Origin: JBKJTP01 sp046590195
GTDB lineage: Bacteria > Bacteroidota > Ignavibacteria > Palsa-1295
Reading direction: 5' to 3'
DNA length: 8,475 nt
NCBI GenBank assembly: GCA_046590195.1
Contig: JBKJTP010000164.1
Location: 1 to 8,475 of the forward strand
Position 1 is the first letter of the stretch, and every line of letters starts with the position of its first letter. The position numbers were made by a program, and so were the translations under genes. Positions 5,929 through 8,475 of the stretch are shown here, piece after piece. A model generated the notes under the pieces. The model was not told the DNA's origin. It saw nothing but the letters and a program-made list of their open reading frames with translations, and made no database searches.

Positions 5929-6879
5929 ATGCGCATTTTACTCGTTCTGTTTTTAGGGCTATCAGCCCTGGTTGATATTGCTTCTGCACAGGAGACGCCT
6001 GCGCCAGAAGAATATCGTATCGACCGTTACACGAAGCTCGCAAAGCCGCTTGGTTCGATCGACTTGACCTTCCCGGGTCCGGGCGGCGGTTACGCGTTCG
6101 CAACGCTAAACGTGCAGTACGTCGATGGATACGATGACACGACGTACAGGAAGCTGAAATTCTTGATCGACTTCACCGTATCGAGCGATGGTACGTTCAT
6201 TCCGCCAGACACGATGCGCTCGACCGATCAATACAAGGAGCATGTCATTCGCTTGAGCGATGAGCGCTTTGTTCGAGCAACGTTATCGAAGAGCGAGTCG
6301 AAGAGCGAATATCGCGAGCTCGATAAGGACTTCGCCGGTGTGCTTGGGTATTTCTTCTTCAAGCGATACATCTCCGTGTTCGATTTCAAGCGTAACAAGC
6401 TGACGCTCTATCAGCACTACGCAAGCATCAACGTCCGAGCGAGCGATACGAATGCGATACAGGTGCCGTACAAGGACGATGCGTTCATCACCTATTGCAA
6501 TTGCCCATTCCCGTCGGTATGGCTGGAGTCAGAAGCTCCGCCGCTGAAGAAGGGAAGAGTGTACTTCGGATTCGGCTCACCATATTCAGAGGTCTACACA
6601 ACATCGCTCGATGAGCAGACCCGCAAGATCGTTGAGAAAGAGACCGAGGTCGATTCGCTCACAGGCAGAAAAAAGCTACCAGGCTTCTCGCTTGCGACGT
6701 TCCGCATCGGCAATCGCAACATCGCGAAGCAAAACCCGAGGCGCCTCGTCCGCGAGCTTCCGCCGCTCTTCAAAGACCTGAATGTCCCGGTGATGGGCTC
6801 GATGGGCACCGATGTGCTCCGCACATTCAGCGCGATGATCTTTGATCCATCTCGCGAGCAGGTGACTTTGGTGAAGTAA
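5929..6879 (+). CDS. Secreted duplicated aspartyl-protease-like protein with degenerate active sites
   Basis: A 316-residue exported protein, third gene of the probable operon, starting 57 bp after the lipoprotein stop with no terminator between. Signal peptide 1-20 has cleavage ASA|Q. Two segments resemble the closing part of a retropepsin-like/aspartyl protease lobe (G-h-L-G-x-D-h-h-R-x-h...h-D): GVLGYFFFKRYISVFDFKRNKLTLY at about 137-161 (shown in part) and MGSMGTDVLRTFSAMIFD at 289-306. Each is preceded by a segment where a DTG/DSG catalytic triplet would be expected: FLIDFTVSSDGTFIPP at 78-93 in lobe 1 (DFT in place of DTG) and VYFGFGSPYSEVY at 211-223 in lobe 2 (no Asp at all). I therefore infer a bilobal protease fold that has lost activity and may bind a ligand or partner. 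The only cysteines of the mature protein form a CNC at 190-192 between the lobes. Function unknown; the fold assignment is by motif only. No Shine-Dalgarno sequence is visible. Confidence 0.75.
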   Translation: MRILLVLFLGLSALVDIASAQETPAPEEYRIDRYTKLAKPLGSIDLTFPGPGGGYAFATLNVQYVDGYDDTTYRKLKFLIDFTVSSDGTFIPPDTMRSTDQYKEHVIRLSDERFVRATLSKSESKSEYRELDKDFAGVLGYFFFKRYISVFDFKRNKLTLYQHYASINVRASDTNAIQVPYKDDAFITYCNCPFPSVWLESEAPPLKKGRVYFGFGSPYSEVYTTSLDEQTRKIVEKETEVDSLTGRKKLPGFSLATFRIGNRNIAKQNPRRLVRELPPLFKDLNVPVMGSMGTDVLRTFSAMIFDPSREQVTLVK

Positions 6880-6907
6880 AAATTAGAGATCCGCTCGACA
6901 ATTCATC

Positions 6908-6946
6908 AAGCGGGCAAACTTCCAGAGCGGAGTTTGCCCGCTTTTT
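6908..6946 (+). terminator. Intrinsic terminator ending the barrel-lipoprotein-protease-like operon
   Basis: A perfect 13-bp inverted repeat has arms AAGCGGGCAAACT (6908-6920) and AGTTTGCCCGCTT (6931-6943), with a ten-base loop and a run of five T at 6942-6946. It begins 28 bp after the stop of the protease-like gene and lies about 42 bp before the next ATG, so the CHRD gene downstream should have its own promoter. Confidence 0.93.
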
Positions 6947-6988
6947 GCTTCCGAGGCAAGGGAAATTCTGATCCCCAATATCTTGCCT

Positions 6989-8475
6989 ATGAAGCGTCTC
7001 TTGTTACCGTTTGTTTTTACCGCATTACTCCTTGCATTCCCTTTTGCATTTGCAGCACCTGTGAATGCACAAACACACTTCGTTGCATTTCTTGAAGGCA
7101 GTGAAGAGAATGCTACATTCCAGGTCCCGGCACATGGTTACGCGCACGTCATCCTGAGCAAAGACCGCACACAGATCCAGTACATGGTCAACGTGTGGAA
7201 GAAGACGGAGCCGGGGAATCCTACCGCTCACTTTCACACAGGTGCACGCAAGATGGATGGACCGGTCGTCAAGCATGTCATGCTCGATGGCGGCATCATC
7301 GCCTCTGGCACATGGACGACTTCAGATGCGGAGGATCCGCTATCACCCGAATTGATCGATAGCCTCTTTCAGGGCAAGCTCTACGTCAACGCGCACACGC
7401 TGAACAACCCCGGCGGCGAGCTCCGCGGGCAGCTCTTTCAGCCAGAGTCCTATTTCACCTTCGCCAATCCGCGCCAGGAAGTGCCGGATCCGGGCAAGGA
7501 CACATTGCTCGGCGGCGCGGCTGGCATTTTCGTGCGCGATCCGATCAATAACATTCTGTATTATCGCGCGACCGCTAACGGACTTTCGAGCGTCGCAACG
7601 ATGGCACATATTCACAAGGGTGCACCAGGCGAAGTTGGCCCACCGGTGAAGAACACACCGATTGATTCGACCACGATCTCGACGACAGGCTACTGGACGA
7701 ACGATCCGGGTGAGACGCAGCCATTCACTGCTGAACAACTCGATGCGCTACGCAACGGTCAGCTCTATTGGAACATCCACACGAAGCTGCACGGACCTGG
7801 CGAGCTTCGCGGACAGATCGTCAAGCCTGAGGGATATCTCTTCACGTCGTTGCTCTCCGGACCAAGCGAAGAGATCGGATCGAGTGCAGAAGGCACAGGC
7901 TTCCTCTATCTCTCGCCGGATATGGATTCGCTCGTCACGATCGTCGCTGCGGCAGGACTTTCAGGACCGATCGTCGATGGACACATTCATGTCGGCGCAC
8001 CCTCGGTCGATGGTCCACCAGTGAAGCACACAGCGCGCACTCCGTTCGGATTAATGGATGTGTGGACCTCAACCGACGCTGATGATCCACTCACTCGCGA
8101 AGATGTTGATGCACTCTTTGCAGGTCAGTACTACGTGAATCTGCACACGCAACTGTATCCAGCAGGCGAGATCCGTGGACAGATCGTGCCGCTTTCGCAG
8201 CAGCCAGCGCCAGCAAAGGTTCAGTCGTTTGTCAGCACAGGTGTACTCGGACTTGCAGCATCGAGTAATCCGGTGCGAGGAGCGACGACGATCAACTACG
8301 ATCTTCCGTACCCGATGCGCGTTGAACTTACGCTGATCGACATGACAGGAAAGAAAGTATGGAAGGATGTTCAGAGCGGGATCAAGGGCGTAAACAGTTG
8401 TCCGCTTAATGTCAGCGAGTTGTCAGCAGGTACGTATGTCGTGCAACTCACAGGCGGCGGCGAGAGTGCAACGAT
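6989..8475 (+). CDS. Secreted triple-CHRD protein with T9SS sorting domain, 3' end outside window
   Basis: An open frame of 495 codons runs from the ATG at 6989 off the right edge. Signal peptide 1-27 has cleavage VNA|Q. Three CHRD (chordin) domains follow at about residues 29-151, 153-278 and 282-400. Each carries a His motif, AHFHTGA (80-86), AHIHKGAPG (206-214) and GHIHVGAPS (331-339), followed by a GP.VK stretch, and closes with LYVNAHTLNNPGGELRGQL (131-149), LYWNIHTKLHGPGELRGQI (259-277) or YYVNLHTQLYPAGEIRGQI (381-399). From about residue 420, SNPVRGATTINYDL, LTLIDMTGKKVW and LSAGTYVVQL fit a type-A T9SS sorting domain; only its last strand is cut off, so the full protein should be little over 500 residues. 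CHRD domains occur in many bacterial secreted proteins and in animal BMP antagonists; the bacterial ligand is not known. Surface location via T9SS is inferred. No Shine-Dalgarno sequence is seen, and the terminator upstream implies a separate transcript. Confidence 0.9.
   Translation, partial: MKRLLLPFVFTALLLAFPFAFAAPVNAQTHFVAFLEGSEENATFQVPAHGYAHVILSKDRTQIQYMVNVWKKTEPGNPTAHFHTGARKMDGPVVKHVMLDGGIIASGTWTTSDAEDPLSPELIDSLFQGKLYVNAHTLNNPGGELRGQLFQPESYFTFANPRQEVPDPGKDTLLGGAAGIFVRDPINNILYYRATANGLSSVATMAHIHKGAPGEVGPPVKNTPIDSTTISTTGYWTNDPGETQPFTAEQLDALRNGQLYWNIHTKLHGPGELRGQIVKPEGYLFTSLLSGPSEEIGSSAEGTGFLYLSPDMDSLVTIVAAAGLSGPIVDGHIHVGAPSVDGPPVKHTARTPFGLMDVWTSTDADDPLTREDVDALFAGQYYVNLHTQLYPAGEIRGQIVPLSQQPAPAKVQSFVSTGVLGLAASSNPVRGATTINYDLPYPMRVELTLIDMTGKKVWKDVQSGIKGVNSCPLNVSELSAGTYVVQLTGGGESAT
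7073..8188 (+). repeat. Three consecutive CHRD domain repeats
   Basis: Protein-level repeats of about 120-128 residues at 7073-7441, 7445-7822 and 7832-8188. The HxH and NxHT...GE(L/I)RGQ landmarks recur at spacings of 126-128 and 122-125 residues. The units have diverged clearly at the DNA level, so the duplications are old. The first unit is the most divergent around its His motif (GARKMDGP where the others have GAP....GPP). Confidence 0.88.

Noticed and set aside
7025..8024. Minus- and plus-strand frames overlapping the CHRD gene
   Set aside because: The CHRD frame shows three copies of a known domain, a signal peptide and a sorting domain, so the overlapping frames are shadows.

Overview
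The window looks like chromosome from a member of the Bacteroidota/Chlorobi/Ignavibacteria/Kapaibacteria side of the FCB group. The evidence is: C-terminal domains resembling type IX secretion (T9SS) sorting signals with PNP-type openings on at least two proteins; a predicted signal peptidase I site of the form Ala|Gln on all five such exported proteins (the Bacteroidetes 'Q-rule'); a short adenylate kinase without the zinc-finger LID; almost no Shine-Dalgarno sequences; and one TAnnTTTG-type promoter element. I cannot fix the lineage more closely by eye. Apart from adk, every gene encodes an exported or envelope protein. There are no mobile elements, CRISPR arrays, rRNAs or tRNAs that I can see.

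Layout. Bases 1-632 (minus strand) hold the 5' part of a secreted protein that leaves the window; it ends in what looks like the start of an ASH/choice-of-anchor-D beta-sandwich. About 280 bp of divergent intergenic DNA leads to adk (913-1491, plus). A perfect 18-bp-stem hairpin at 1519-1559 separates adk from the convergent gene at 1571-4579 (minus), a 1002-residue clan-A-like glycoside hydrolase with a carbohydrate-binding module inserted between its two candidate catalytic glutamates and a T9SS-type C-terminus.

From 4752 to 6879 (plus) there is a probable three-gene operon: an outer-membrane beta-barrel protein, a small lipoprotein that overlaps it by 26 bp and consists almost wholly of a FlgD-Ig/T9SS-like domain, and a secreted protein resembling a duplicated aspartyl (retropepsin-like) protease whose catalytic motifs look lost. 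A strong intrinsic terminator at 6908-6946 closes this unit. From 6989 to the window end runs a secreted protein with three CHRD domains and the start of a T9SS-like sorting domain; its 3' end is outside.

How they fit together. The hydrolase and the CHRD protein are probably T9SS cargo, released or attached at the cell surface. The barrel-lipoprotein-pseudoprotease set could be a surface assembly of unknown role and is the best candidate for something undescribed. adk is a lone housekeeping gene among them. I found no clearly novel defence or mobile system.
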